From assembly GCF_001424875.1 (NCBI RefSeq), contig NZ_LMCT01000012.1, forward strand, positions 273,850 to 337,849: 64,000 nucleotides of DNA. The letters are read 5' to 3'. Under the pieces are notes generated by a model. The model did no database searches. It was given only the letters and a program-made list of their open reading frames with translations, and was not told the DNA's origin. This document shows, one piece after another, positions 8,158 through 16,165 of the stretch (position 1 is its first letter; each line of letters starts with the position of its first letter). The translations under genes and the position numbers were made by a program. The DNA is from Kitasatospora sp. Root107 (GTDB lineage Bacteria > Actinomycetota > Actinomycetes > Streptomycetales > Streptomycetaceae).

Positions 8158-8631
8158 TCAGCCGGAGCACCAGTCGACCAGGCGTCGGTGCCGGTCGAGC
8201 CCGACCGCCTCGAACTCGTCCTGCCCGTGGGTGTGTTGGGCGCCGACCCGGCGCAGCGCCTGGGAGATCGGGCTGCCCTCGGCGGGGAAGGGCTGACCGG
8301 TGACCGAGGCGAGCGGGCCGAGCACCACCTGGGCGTCGAACCAGACCGCCGCGTGCTGGGTGCCCTCGCCCCCGAAGAAGTCCGCCTCGACGTAGCCGAT
8401 CGGGCCCGCCTTGGACCAGGCCGCCATCCGGCGGCCGAAGCCGCCGGGGAAGGAGGCGAAGCCGGGCTGGATCGCTCCGCCGTGCTCGGTGACGGTGTCG
8501 AAGAGAAGGTCCGTCATCGGGATCAGCGCCAGTTTCTGTTCGAGTCCGGCGACCCGGGCGACGGGCACCTCGGCCGCCACCACGTCGAGCAGTTCCCGTG
8601 ATGCGATCAGCGCCTTCAGTTCGTAGGACAT
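8158..8631 (-). CDS. Conserved actinobacterial hypothetical protein
   Basis: A 157-residue soluble protein starting MSYELKALIA, with the blocks LALIPMTDLLFD and YVEADFFGGEGTQHAAVWF. It looks like a small family found in many Streptomyces genomes, but I know no function. No signal peptide or membrane segment is visible. Codon use is normal. It is divergent from the mug gene, with 112 bp between the starts. Confidence 0.7.
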   Translation of the reverse strand: MSYELKALIASRELLDVVAAEVPVARVAGLEQKLALIPMTDLLFDTVTEHGGAIQPGFASFPGGFGRRMAAWSKAGPIGYVEADFFGGEGTQHAAVWFDAQVVLGPLASVTGQPFPAEGSPISQALRRVGAQHTHGQDEFEAVGLDRHRRLVDWCSG

Positions 8632-8743
8632 CCAGCCATTCTGCGCCTTCCGACAACGGTGCGGGAGCGGATTATCGAACTCGCTGTGCGTTCGAACGGG
8701 CTCGGCGGCCGGGGTGCCGGCGGGAGCGGTGCAGACTGGCTGG

Positions 8744-9322
8744 ATGAACGAGGAGAGCGAGCCGACGGTTCGTCAGCTCAGGCCCGGAGCCGAGGAACTG
8801 GCGGCGGCCCGGGGCCGGACCGTGCCGGACGTGGCGGCGCCCGGCCTGCGGGTGCTGTTCTGCGGCATCAACCCGGGGCTCTGGTCGGGGGCGACCGGGC
8901 AGCACTTCGCCCGGCCGGGCAACCGGTTCTGGCCCGCGCTGCACCGCTCGGGTTTCACGCCCCGTCAGCTCCGGCCGGAGGAGCAGCTGGAGTTGCTCGG
9001 CTACGGCCTCGGCATCACCAACGTGGTGGCCAGGACCACGGCCAAGGCGGACGAACTCACCGCCGAGGAGTATCGGGCGGGCGGGCAGGCCCTGGTGGAG
9101 CGGGTGGAGCGGCTACGGCCCGAGGTGCTGGCGGTGCTGGGGATCGGGGCGTACCGGACCGCGTTCGGGCGGCGGGGCGCGGTGGTCGGGCGGCAGCCGG
9201 AGGGGATCGGCGGCACCGAGGTGTGGGTGCTGCCCAACCCGAGTGGACTGAACGCTCATTACACCCTGGACGGGATCGCCGAGGAGTTCCGGCGCCTGCG
9301 CGAGGCGCTGCCCGAGCGCTAA
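8744..9322 (+). CDS. mug: G/U mismatch-specific DNA glycosylase (Mug/TDG family)
   Basis: A 192-residue member of the uracil-DNA glycosylase superfamily. It removes uracil or thymine mispaired with guanine, and related lesions, starting base excision repair. Motif 1 is FCGINPGLWSG with the Asn that activates water, and motif 2 is LPNPSGLNAHY, which wedges the helix. The residues ARPGNRFWPALHRSGF match the family. The length is slightly longer than E. coli Mug (168 residues) because of an N-terminal extension. ATG at 8744 was chosen as the first start before the conserved core. Confidence 0.92.
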   Translation: MNEESEPTVRQLRPGAEELAAARGRTVPDVAAPGLRVLFCGINPGLWSGATGQHFARPGNRFWPALHRSGFTPRQLRPEEQLELLGYGLGITNVVARTTAKADELTAEEYRAGGQALVERVERLRPEVLAVLGIGAYRTAFGRRGAVVGRQPEGIGGTEVWVLPNPSGLNAHYTLDGIAEEFRRLREALPER

Positions 9323-9331
9323 CCCCGATCG

Positions 9332-10243
9332 CTAAACGGACGGAGCCAGAGTCGGCGCGGGGACGGAACGGAGTTCGCGGATCAGTTCGCGGACGGCTGC
9401 GGTACGGGCCAGGGCCGGGGTGGTGACGTAGCCGACCGTACGGGTGGGTGGCTGCGGACCGAGGCCGGTGACGGCCACGCCGGGCGGGGCGCCGAGCAGG
9501 GTGAGCGCGGGCATGATCGACATCCCGAGGCCCTGGGCGACCAGCGAGAGCGTGACGGTGTCGTCCTCGACGTTCACCGTGGCGGCCGGGATCCAGTCCT
9601 GGCTGCGCCACCAGTCGCGGGTGTACGAGCCGCAGTTCTCGTCCCAGTCGACCAGCGGCAGGGTGCGCGGCAGGGGGTGGCCCACCGGGTGCGCCAGCGC
9701 GTACGGCTCGGTGAACAGGCGGCCCGCGAGCAGTCCGGGCAGGGATGGTGACGGGGACTGGCCGGTGGCCGCGTCCAGGGTGGCGATGCCGAGTTCGGCG
9801 TGGCCGTCGGCGACTTCGCCGGCCGTGCCACGGCCGATCTCGCGGACGATCCGCAGCTCCGGTTCGAGGCCGGGGTGACGTGCCGTCAGCCGGGCGAGCA
9901 CGCCGGGGAGCAGGTGGGCGGCGGCGCTGCGGAAGGCGACGATGCGGAGCGGGCCGGTGAGTTCGGCGGTCTGCTGGGCGGCGGCCCGGGTCTCGGTGGC
10001 CAGGGTGGCGAGCAGGTGCAGGATCTGCCGGGCGTGGGCGGCGGCCTGCGCGCCGGCCGGGGTGGGGCGCGCACCGTGGCGCCCTCGCTCGAACAGCACC
10101 GCGCCCAGCTTGCGTTCGCACCCGCGCACAGCGTGCGAGACGGCGGACTGGGACATGCCGAGTGCCGTGGCGGCGGCGGTGAAGCTGCGATCGCGGTCGA
10201 CGGCGACGAGGATGCGCAGCTCGTGCGGGGCGAGGTCGGTCAT
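9332..10243 (-). CDS. LysR-family transcriptional regulator
   Basis: A 303-residue regulator. Residues 1-60 are the winged helix-turn-helix (HELRILVAVDRDRSFTAAATALGMSQSAVSHAVR). Residues about 90-290 are the periplasmic-binding-protein-like effector domain (LRIVAFRSAAAHLLPGVLARL). It is divergent from the MDR oxidoreductase at 10380, and a perfect palindrome with a T-N11-A core sits between them. The likely role is control of that oxidoreductase and itself in response to a small molecule; the ligand is unknown. Confidence 0.9.
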   Translation of the reverse strand: MTDLAPHELRILVAVDRDRSFTAAATALGMSQSAVSHAVRGCERKLGAVLFERGRHGARPTPAGAQAAAHARQILHLLATLATETRAAAQQTAELTGPLRIVAFRSAAAHLLPGVLARLTARHPGLEPELRIVREIGRGTAGEVADGHAELGIATLDAATGQSPSPSLPGLLAGRLFTEPYALAHPVGHPLPRTLPLVDWDENCGSYTRDWWRSQDWIPAATVNVEDDTVTLSLVAQGLGMSIMPALTLLGAPPGVAVTGLGPQPPTRTVGYVTTPALARTAAVRELIRELRSVPAPTLAPSV

Positions 10244-10270
10244 CCGAGCAACCTATCCCGGACCGGCGGC

Positions 10271-10293
10271 TTCCATGAAGGCTGCTCATGGAA
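10271..10293. promoter_or_regulatory. Palindromic LysR-type operator
   Basis: TTCCATGA-N7-TCATGGAA is a perfect inverted repeat (8-bp arms). It contains the LysR signature T-N11-A (T at 10276, A at 10288). It lies 28 bp from the regulator start and 87 bp from the oxidoreductase start, the standard place for an LysR recognition site. Confidence 0.72.
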
Positions 10294-10379
10294 CGGCCCG
10301 AACCATCGACGCGACCCCCTGCCCGGCCGGCCCGGGTCTCTCTAGCGTGATCATCACACCGAACAGGGAGTCCCCGATC

Positions 10380-11465
10380 ATGACCCGCACCGCCCGCTTC
10401 GTCCACCAGGTCGCCCGCCCGCAGGGCCACCCCTCCCCCGCCGACTTCGCCTTCGTCGAGGCCCCGCTCCCGCCCGTCGAACCGGGCGGCGCGCTGGTGG
10501 AGAACCTGTACCTCTCGGTCGATCCGTACATGCGGGAAGTGATGGACTTCGGCGACCTGCACGCCCCCATGGAGGGCCGCGCGCTCGGCCGGGTGGTGGA
10601 GTCCCGGTCGGATCATCTGAAGGCCGGTGACCTGGTCGCGCACCGACTGGGCTGGCGGACCCACGCGCTGCTGAGCCCCGATCAGATCCCGTCGCGCACT
10701 TCGGCACCCGACCCGGGCGGCGTCCAGGTCCGACTCCGCGAGCCCGGCGTACCGGCGCTCCGCTCGGCCGGAGTCCGGGTGGTCACCCCGCCGCCCGGGG
10801 TGCCGCTGCGCACCTACCTGAGCCTGCTCGGCGGCACCGGCCTGACGGCGTACGTCGGCCTGACCCGGATCGCCCGGTTGCAGCCCGGCGAGATCCTGTA
10901 CGTGAGCGCGGCGGCAGGCGGGGTGGGCACGGCGGTCGGGCAGCTCGCCCGGCTGATGGGGGTCGGCCGGCTGGTCGGCAGCACGGGCTCGGCCGCCAAG
11001 GTGCGGCACCTGACCGAGCGGCTCGGCTTCGACGCCGCCTTCGACCACCACGACGGCCCGGTCGGCGAGCAGCTGCGCAGGGCCGCCCCCGAAGGACTGG
11101 ACGTGTACTTCGACAACGTCGGCGGGGATCACCTCGCGGGCGCCATCGACGTGCTGCGGGACGGCGGCCGGATCGCCTGGTGCGGCGCGGTGGCGCAGTA
11201 CGACGATCCCGCGAACCCGCCCGCCGCGCCGTACAACCTCTACGACGTGGTGAGCAAGAGCCTGCGCCTGGAGGGCTTCCTGGTGCGCAACTACCGTGAG
11301 GTGCAGGGCGAGTTGGAGGAGTACCTCGCGCCGTACCTGCGCTCGGGGGCCCTGGTGCCGGACGAGACCGTGACGGTCGGCTTCGACCGGTCGGTGGACG
11401 CCTTCCTCGGGATGCTGGCCGGGGAGAACACCGGAAAGGCGATCGTGCAGATCGGGGAGGAGTGA
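10380..11465 (+). CDS. NADP-dependent MDR oxidoreductase (leukotriene B4 dehydrogenase/curcumin reductase type)
   Basis: A 361-residue zinc-free medium-chain dehydrogenase/reductase. The conserved N-terminal block YLSVDPYMREVM and the nucleotide-binding loop AAAGGVGTAVGQLARLMG place it with enone reductases that reduce conjugated C=C bonds using NADPH. Other family marks are VYFDNVGGDHLAGAI and the C-terminal FDRSVDAFLGMLAGENTGKAIVQI. The start ATG follows GGGAG at 10366-10370. Expression is probably controlled by the divergent LysR protein. Physiological substrate unknown; detoxification of reactive carbonyls is plausible. Confidence 0.88.
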   Translation: MTRTARFVHQVARPQGHPSPADFAFVEAPLPPVEPGGALVENLYLSVDPYMREVMDFGDLHAPMEGRALGRVVESRSDHLKAGDLVAHRLGWRTHALLSPDQIPSRTSAPDPGGVQVRLREPGVPALRSAGVRVVTPPPGVPLRTYLSLLGGTGLTAYVGLTRIARLQPGEILYVSAAAGGVGTAVGQLARLMGVGRLVGSTGSAAKVRHLTERLGFDAAFDHHDGPVGEQLRRAAPEGLDVYFDNVGGDHLAGAIDVLRDGGRIAWCGAVAQYDDPANPPAAPYNLYDVVSKSLRLEGFLVRNYREVQGELEEYLAPYLRSGALVPDETVTVGFDRSVDAFLGMLAGENTGKAIVQIGEE

Positions 11466-11472
11466 GCTGTGT

Positions 11473-12144
11473 TCAGCCCCGGAGGAAGGTGAGCACCGCC
11501 AGCACCCGACGGTGGCTCTGCTCGGCCGGCGGCAGGTCGAGCTTGGCCAGGATGTTGCCGATGTGCTTGGAGACGGCGGCCTCGGTGACCACCAGCTCCC
11601 GGCAGATCGCCGCGTTGGAACGGCCTTCGGCCATCAGCGCCAGCACCTCGCGCTCACGGGGCGTCAGACGGGCCAGCGGGTCGCGGCGACGACCGATCAG
11701 CTGCCGGACCACCTCCGGGTCGACCACCGTGCCGCCGTCCGCCACGGTGCCGACGGCGGCCAGGAAGTCCTCGATCTGGCCGACCCGGTCCTTCAGCAGG
11801 TAGCCGACCCCGGAGCCGTCGCCGGAGTCCAACAGGTCAGCGGCGTAGGAGCGTTGGACGTACTGACTGAGCACCAGAACCGGCAGCCCGGGGCTGGCCT
11901 CGCGGAGTTCGACGGCGGCCCGCAGCCCCTCGTCGGCCTGGCCGGGCGGCATCCGGACGTCGGTGATCACCAGGTCGGGGGTGTGCTCGGCCACCGCCTC
12001 CCGGAGCGCCTCGGCGTCGCCGACCGCCGCCACCACCTGGTGTCCGAACCGCTCCAGCAGGCCGACCAGGCCCTCCCGCAGCAGGACGCTGTCCTCGGCC
12101 AGCACTACCCGGAGCGGTGCGGTGGCGGACTGGTCAGGGTGCAC
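11473..12144 (-). CDS. Two-component response regulator, NarL/LuxR type
   Basis: A 223-residue regulator. The receiver domain is at residues about 11-130 (VVLAEDSVLLREGL; phospho-acceptor Asp in LVITDVRMPP; Lys in GYLLKDRV). The LuxR-type helix-turn-helix is at residues 155-215 (LTPREREVLALMAEGRSNAAICRELVVTEAAVSKHI). The GTG start lies inside the end of the kinase gene (40-nt overlap), so the pair is translationally coupled. The probable partner is the histidine kinase at 12105-13403. Confidence 0.93.
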   Translation of the reverse strand: MHPDQSATAPLRVVLAEDSVLLREGLVGLLERFGHQVVAAVGDAEALREAVAEHTPDLVITDVRMPPGQADEGLRAAVELREASPGLPVLVLSQYVQRSYAADLLDSGDGSGVGYLLKDRVGQIEDFLAAVGTVADGGTVVDPEVVRQLIGRRRDPLARLTPREREVLALMAEGRSNAAICRELVVTEAAVSKHIGNILAKLDLPPAEQSHRRVLAVLTFLRG

Positions 12145-13403
12145 GGTATCTCCAGGCGCAGCAGGGTCGGTCCTCCGGGCGGGCTGCTCACCGTCAGGGT
12201 GCCGTCCACCACCGCGAGCCGGTCGGCCAGGCCGGTCAGGCCGGTGCCCCGGGCCGGATCGGCGCCGCCGTGGCCGTCGTCCGACACTTCGACGGCGAGC
12301 CGACCGCCAGCGTAACGGCCGGTCAGCCGGGCCCGGTTCGCGCCGCTGTGCTTGGCGATGTTGGCCAGCGCCTCGGCGACCGCGAAGTACCCGGCCGCCT
12401 CGACGGCGGGTGGCGGCCGGCCGGGCAGCTCGAAGGCGAGGTCGACGGGGACGGGGGACCGGTCGGCCAGGTCGGCCACCGCCTCCGGCAGGCCCCGGTC
12501 GGCCAGCACCTGCGGATGGATACCATTGATCAACTCGCGTAGCTCGGAGAGCACTTGACCGACCTCGCGATGGGCGTCGGCCAGCCGTCCGGCCAGTGGG
12601 CTGCCGGTCGGGACGTCCAGCCGGGCCAGGCCGAGGTTCATCGCCAGGGCCACCAGCCGCTGCTGGGCACCGTCGTGCAGATCGCGCTCGATCCGGCGGC
12701 GTTCGGCCTCGAAAGCGTCCACCAACCGGGCCCGGGAGCGGACCAGTTCGCCGATCCGGTGGTCCTGCTCGGTCCGGCCGGTGAGCCGGCGGACCAGGGC
12801 TGCGCGGCCGACCGCGACGGCTGCCAGGGGGTAGCTCAGGGCCGCCAGCAGGAGCGCGCCGGCCAGGGTCAGTACGAACGCCGTCGGCTGGTCGTGGATC
12901 TGCCAGACCTTCAGGACGTTCACCTGCTCACCGTCCAGGGCCAGCAGGACCGGCGTCGCCAGCAGCCAGACCGGGACGAAGACCGCGCCGCCGATCGCGG
13001 TGAGGTCGATCACCCAGAGCATCAGGGCGGCCAGCGCGGCGCAGCCGAGTTCACGCCAGGTGGCCTGCTCCCGGTAGCGGGTGCGCAGCCAGGCCACCAG
13101 GCCCGGCCGGTCCGGCTCGCGGTGCGGTGACTCCACCGGCGCCTGGTCCGGCAGCAGGCGCAGCAGTCGGCGCTCCAGCGCCGCGTACGGCAGCCCGGCC
13201 AGAGCGAGCGCGGCCAGCATCGGCAGGCCGATCACGACCGTCACCAACACGCCCGCGACGACCGCGCTGACCAGCAGCACGACGCAGAGCAGCAGCCCGG
13301 ACAGCCCGGTGGCCAGCAGATAGCCGGCCGACCGCCAGGGCCGGGCCGACCGCAGGAAGCCGGGGCGGGCCAGGGCCTGCCAGGCGTCGGCGGACGCAGA
13401 CAT
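12105..13403 (-). CDS. Two-component sensor histidine kinase, NarL-partner type (HisKA_3)
   Basis: A 432-residue membrane kinase. An N-terminal Streptomyces-type sensor region with two paired hydrophobic segments (residues about 25-70 and 105-190) is followed by the dimerisation and phosphoacceptor helix RRRIERDLHDGAQQRLVALAMNLGL (acceptor His in RDLHDG). A C-terminal ATPase domain follows (AEALANIAKHSGAN, VSDDGHGGADPARGTGLTGLADRL). The ATG at 13403 follows GGAGG. The gene faces away from an FtsX-type permease 124 bp upstream, an arrangement seen in systems that respond to cell-envelope stress. Confidence 0.92.
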   Translation of the reverse strand: MSASADAWQALARPGFLRSARPWRSAGYLLATGLSGLLLCVVLLVSAVVAGVLVTVVIGLPMLAALALAGLPYAALERRLLRLLPDQAPVESPHREPDRPGLVAWLRTRYREQATWRELGCAALAALMLWVIDLTAIGGAVFVPVWLLATPVLLALDGEQVNVLKVWQIHDQPTAFVLTLAGALLLAALSYPLAAVAVGRAALVRRLTGRTEQDHRIGELVRSRARLVDAFEAERRRIERDLHDGAQQRLVALAMNLGLARLDVPTGSPLAGRLADAHREVGQVLSELRELINGIHPQVLADRGLPEAVADLADRSPVPVDLAFELPGRPPPAVEAAGYFAVAEALANIAKHSGANRARLTGRYAGGRLAVEVSDDGHGGADPARGTGLTGLADRLAVVDGTLTVSSPPGGPTLLRLEIPCTLTSPPPHRSG

Positions 13404-13527
13404 CCCGCACCACCTCCGAAGGGTCGGGGACTCGTACCGGGCCACCCTCTCAGGTAGGGCTGGCCCTACCTCCGGGAGTGGGGCCCGGGCTGGTGATCGG
13501 ACGGGCGCGGGGCGGTTGGCTCGGGGC

Positions 13528-15435
13528 ATGAGGATGTCGAGGATCGCTTGGAAGTCGCTGCGGGTGCGCTGGGTCTCGTTGATCGGGGCCTTCGTCGCAC
13601 TGTCGCTCGGTGTGGCGCTGATGACGGTGATGCTGCTCGGGCTGGCGGCCACCGCCCGGCTGCCGTGGGGCGAGGCCGCGATCGGCCTGAACTCCGCGTT
13701 CGGGACGGCGGGTGGGGTGAGCACCTTCGTCGCGGGCTTCGTGATCGCCTCCACCTTCTCGTACGTGGTGGCGCAGCGGCAGCGGGAGTTGGGGCTGCTC
13801 CGACTGACCGGGGCGAGCCGGGGGCAGATCCGGCGGATGGTGCTGTTCGAGGCGCTGGCGCTCGGCGTGGCGGCCTCGGCGACGGGCTGCGCGCTGGGCG
13901 CGGCCGGTGCGCCCCGGCTCGGGCGGGAGCTGGTCCTGGTCGGCACCGCGCCGGACGGGTTCGCGATCGGGACGGAGAGCTGGCCGCTGCACGCCGCATT
14001 CTGGACCGGCCTGCTGGTCGCCGTCGCGGGCGTCGCGGCGGCGGCCTACCGGGCCGGACGGCTCGGCCCGCTGGACGCGCTGCGCGAGGCGGACGTCAAC
14101 TCCCGGGTGATGACGCCCGGCCGCTGGCTGTGGGGCATCGGGTTGCTGGTCACGGCGATGGTGCTGATGGGTACGGCCCTGGTCGACGCCCCGGGCACCC
14201 TGCTGCGGCGGAAGAACTACACCGTGCAGCCGATGGTGCTGATCTCCGCCTGCGGCCTGCTGACCCCGGTGCTGGCCGGACCGTTGCTGCAGGGCCTCGG
14301 CGCACTGCCGGCCCGGCTGACCTCGTACGCCGGGCGGCTGGTCCGGGCGAACGCGCTGGGTGGGGTCAGGCGTACGGGTGCGGTGGCCGCGCCGGTGCTG
14401 GTCTCGGTGGCGCTGGCGGGCTCGCTGCTCGGCGGGATGAACACCGTGGCGGCGGGCCGGGCCGCCGAAGCGCAGGCGCAGAGCGTGCCGGACCACGTGC
14501 TGACGCCGCAACGGGGCGCCGGGGTGGACGCGTTGGTACGGGAGCTGCGGGCCCTGCCGGGTGTCGTGGTCTCGCCGAGTGCGCCGACCGTGGTCTCGGT
14601 CCTGGAGAGCGACGGGGTGCAGGTACGGACGGAGGCCCGGGCGGTGGATCCGGCGACGTACGGCGAGGTGTCCCGACTCCCGCTGCTGGCCGGGTCGTTG
14701 GCGGATCTGGACGACGAGTCGGTGGTCCTGCCCGAGGAGTGGGAGCAGCACACCGTGGGCGCGCCGGTGGAGCTGGTGCTCGCGGACGGCAGCAGGCGGA
14801 CGCTCCGGGTGGCGGGCGTCCTGCGGGACGGGACCGGGAACAACGGGCTGTACCTGACGGCGCGTAACGCGCCCGGGGCGCGGACCGACCGGATCGAGTT
14901 GCGCGGCTCCGGCACGGCGGCGATCGGCGCGTCGGCGATCGGCGCGTCGGCGATCGGGGTGCTGGCGGCTCGGTACCGTGCTGAACTGGCCACCGGGGAG
15001 GCGTGGTTGGCGGCCGCCTACCCGGTCGCGCCGAACCGGGTGTCCTGGCTGCGGGCGGTGCTGGTGCTCGGACTCGCGCTGCTCTACACCGCGATCGGGC
15101 TGGCCAACACGCTGGTCCTGGCGACGGTGGACCGGAAGCGGGAGCTGGCCCAGCTGCGGCTGGCCGGGGCGACCCGCGCCCAGGTGATCCGGGTGGTGAC
15201 GGCGGAGTCGCTGCTCGCGGTGACGGTGGGGGCGGTGCTCGGGGCGGTGGTGACCGGGATCAACCTGGGCGGAATGCAGGTTGCGCTGCGGTTGCTGGGG
15301 GTTGATCCGCCGCTGGTGGTGCCGTGGCAGGCGCTCGGCGGGACGGCTGGGGCGTGTGCGGCGATTGCCGTGCCGTGCACGGTGGTTGCGGCGGCTTGGG
15401 CGCTGCGGCAGCGGGCGGTGACGGTGCTCGGGTGA
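13528..15435 (+). CDS. FtsX/MacB-type ABC transporter permease
   Basis: A 635-residue membrane protein with two FtsX-like units. The first has helices around residues 15-35, 65-90 (STFSYVVAQRQRELGLLRLTGA), 105-130 and 160-180. The second is at the C-terminus (LVLATVDRKRELAQLRLAGAT). A large extracytoplasmic domain lies at about residues 310-480. Such permeases export or sense antimicrobial peptides or lipids with a separate ATPase, but none is encoded next to it here. ATG 13528 is preferred; ATG 13534 or TTG 13516 are alternatives. The adjacent divergent two-component system may regulate it. Confidence 0.85.
   Translation: MRMSRIAWKSLRVRWVSLIGAFVALSLGVALMTVMLLGLAATARLPWGEAAIGLNSAFGTAGGVSTFVAGFVIASTFSYVVAQRQRELGLLRLTGASRGQIRRMVLFEALALGVAASATGCALGAAGAPRLGRELVLVGTAPDGFAIGTESWPLHAAFWTGLLVAVAGVAAAAYRAGRLGPLDALREADVNSRVMTPGRWLWGIGLLVTAMVLMGTALVDAPGTLLRRKNYTVQPMVLISACGLLTPVLAGPLLQGLGALPARLTSYAGRLVRANALGGVRRTGAVAAPVLVSVALAGSLLGGMNTVAAGRAAEAQAQSVPDHVLTPQRGAGVDALVRELRALPGVVVSPSAPTVVSVLESDGVQVRTEARAVDPATYGEVSRLPLLAGSLADLDDESVVLPEEWEQHTVGAPVELVLADGSRRTLRVAGVLRDGTGNNGLYLTARNAPGARTDRIELRGSGTAAIGASAIGASAIGVLAARYRAELATGEAWLAAAYPVAPNRVSWLRAVLVLGLALLYTAIGLANTLVLATVDRKRELAQLRLAGATRAQVIRVVTAESLLAVTVGAVLGAVVTGINLGGMQVALRLLGVDPPLVVPWQALGGTAGACAAIAVPCTVVAAAWALRQRAVTVLG
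14920..14961 (+). repeat. 15-bp tandem repeat inside the permease gene
   Basis: The unit GCGATCGGCGCGTCG occurs twice in tandem and a third time in part, encoding a repeating AIGAS motif in the external domain. The unit length is a multiple of three, so copy-number change would keep the frame. Confidence 0.85.
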
Positions 15436-15440
15436 TGTGC

Positions 15441-15534
15441 GGGGCTCGGGGAACGTGCGGTCACTGCGAAAGTGCCTGACCCCTTACGCACGGATCACCT
15501 TCTACGAGGCTGGCGTCGCCGTTCCCCGAGCCCC
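15441..15534. terminator. Long-armed inverted repeat between convergent genes
   Basis: Perfect 15-bp arms (15441-15455 and 15520-15534) are separated by 64 nt. They lie between the convergent permease and acetyltransferase genes. They could form a bidirectional transcription end, although the loop is long for a classic terminator and there is no T tract. Confidence 0.5.
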
Positions 15535-15563
15535 TGGTCTCACATGGTTGAGCACCTGCCCAC

Positions 15564-16148
15564 TCAGTCGCTGGCGAGGCGCGCGTGCAGGTGTTCGTCG
15601 TGGTACTTGCCGTCGCCGAAGCAGTGGCTCGCGCGGAGGGTGCCCTCCAGGAGGTAGCCGGCCCGGCCGGCCACTCGGCAGGAGGCGGAGTTGCCGACGG
15701 CGTGGGCGAGTTCGATCCGGCGGGCGTCGGCGGTGGTGAAGGCCCAGCGGGTGACCGCTTCGAGACCGCGGGTGGCGAGGCCGCGGCCCCGGGCGTCGGG
15801 GAGCAGCCAGTAGCCGATCATGGCGAGGCCGTCCGCCCGGTCCGCCCAGCGGACGGTGACAGCGCCGAGGAGTTCGTCGAAGTCGGGGGCGAGCAGCGCG
15901 AAGGAGGCCAGGTCGCCGCGCTCCCAGCCGGCCGCCCGGCCGGTCAGCCAGCGTTCGGCGTGCGCCACGCTGCTCACCGGGAGCGGGTTCCAGAGGGATA
16001 TCGCGGGGTCGGCGGCGAGTGCGGACAACTCCCGGGCCCGGCGAGCCGGTTCACCTATCAGGCTCCACGGGCGGAGCCCGAAGCCGTCCCCGGCCAGGTC
16101 GGCGGGGGCGAAGGTGGGCAGGAAGTTCAGGGGAACGTCAGCACTCAT
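15564..16148 (-). CDS. GNAT-family N-acetyltransferase (RimJ/RimL-like)
   Basis: A 194-residue acetyltransferase. The acetyl-CoA binding segment is IGYWLLPDARGRGLATRGLEAV (the RGxGxA/G loop), followed by the RimJ/RimL-type block RIELAHAVGNSASCRVAGRAGYLLEGTLR. The substrate, protein N-terminus or a small amine, cannot be inferred. It is downstream of and co-oriented with the FGE gene, with 17 nt between them, so it may be the last gene of that transcript. Confidence 0.88.
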   Translation of the reverse strand: MSADVPLNFLPTFAPADLAGDGFGLRPWSLIGEPARRARELSALAADPAISLWNPLPVSSVAHAERWLTGRAAGWERGDLASFALLAPDFDELLGAVTVRWADRADGLAMIGYWLLPDARGRGLATRGLEAVTRWAFTTADARRIELAHAVGNSASCRVAGRAGYLLEGTLRASHCFGDGKYHDEHLHARLASD

Positions 16149-16165
16149 GACGGTCTGTCTACCTC

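Noticed and set aside
13404..13946. Upstream extension of the histidine kinase frame
   Set aside because: The frame is open but low-complexity, overlaps the divergent permease gene, and a good GGAGG-ATG start exists at 13403.
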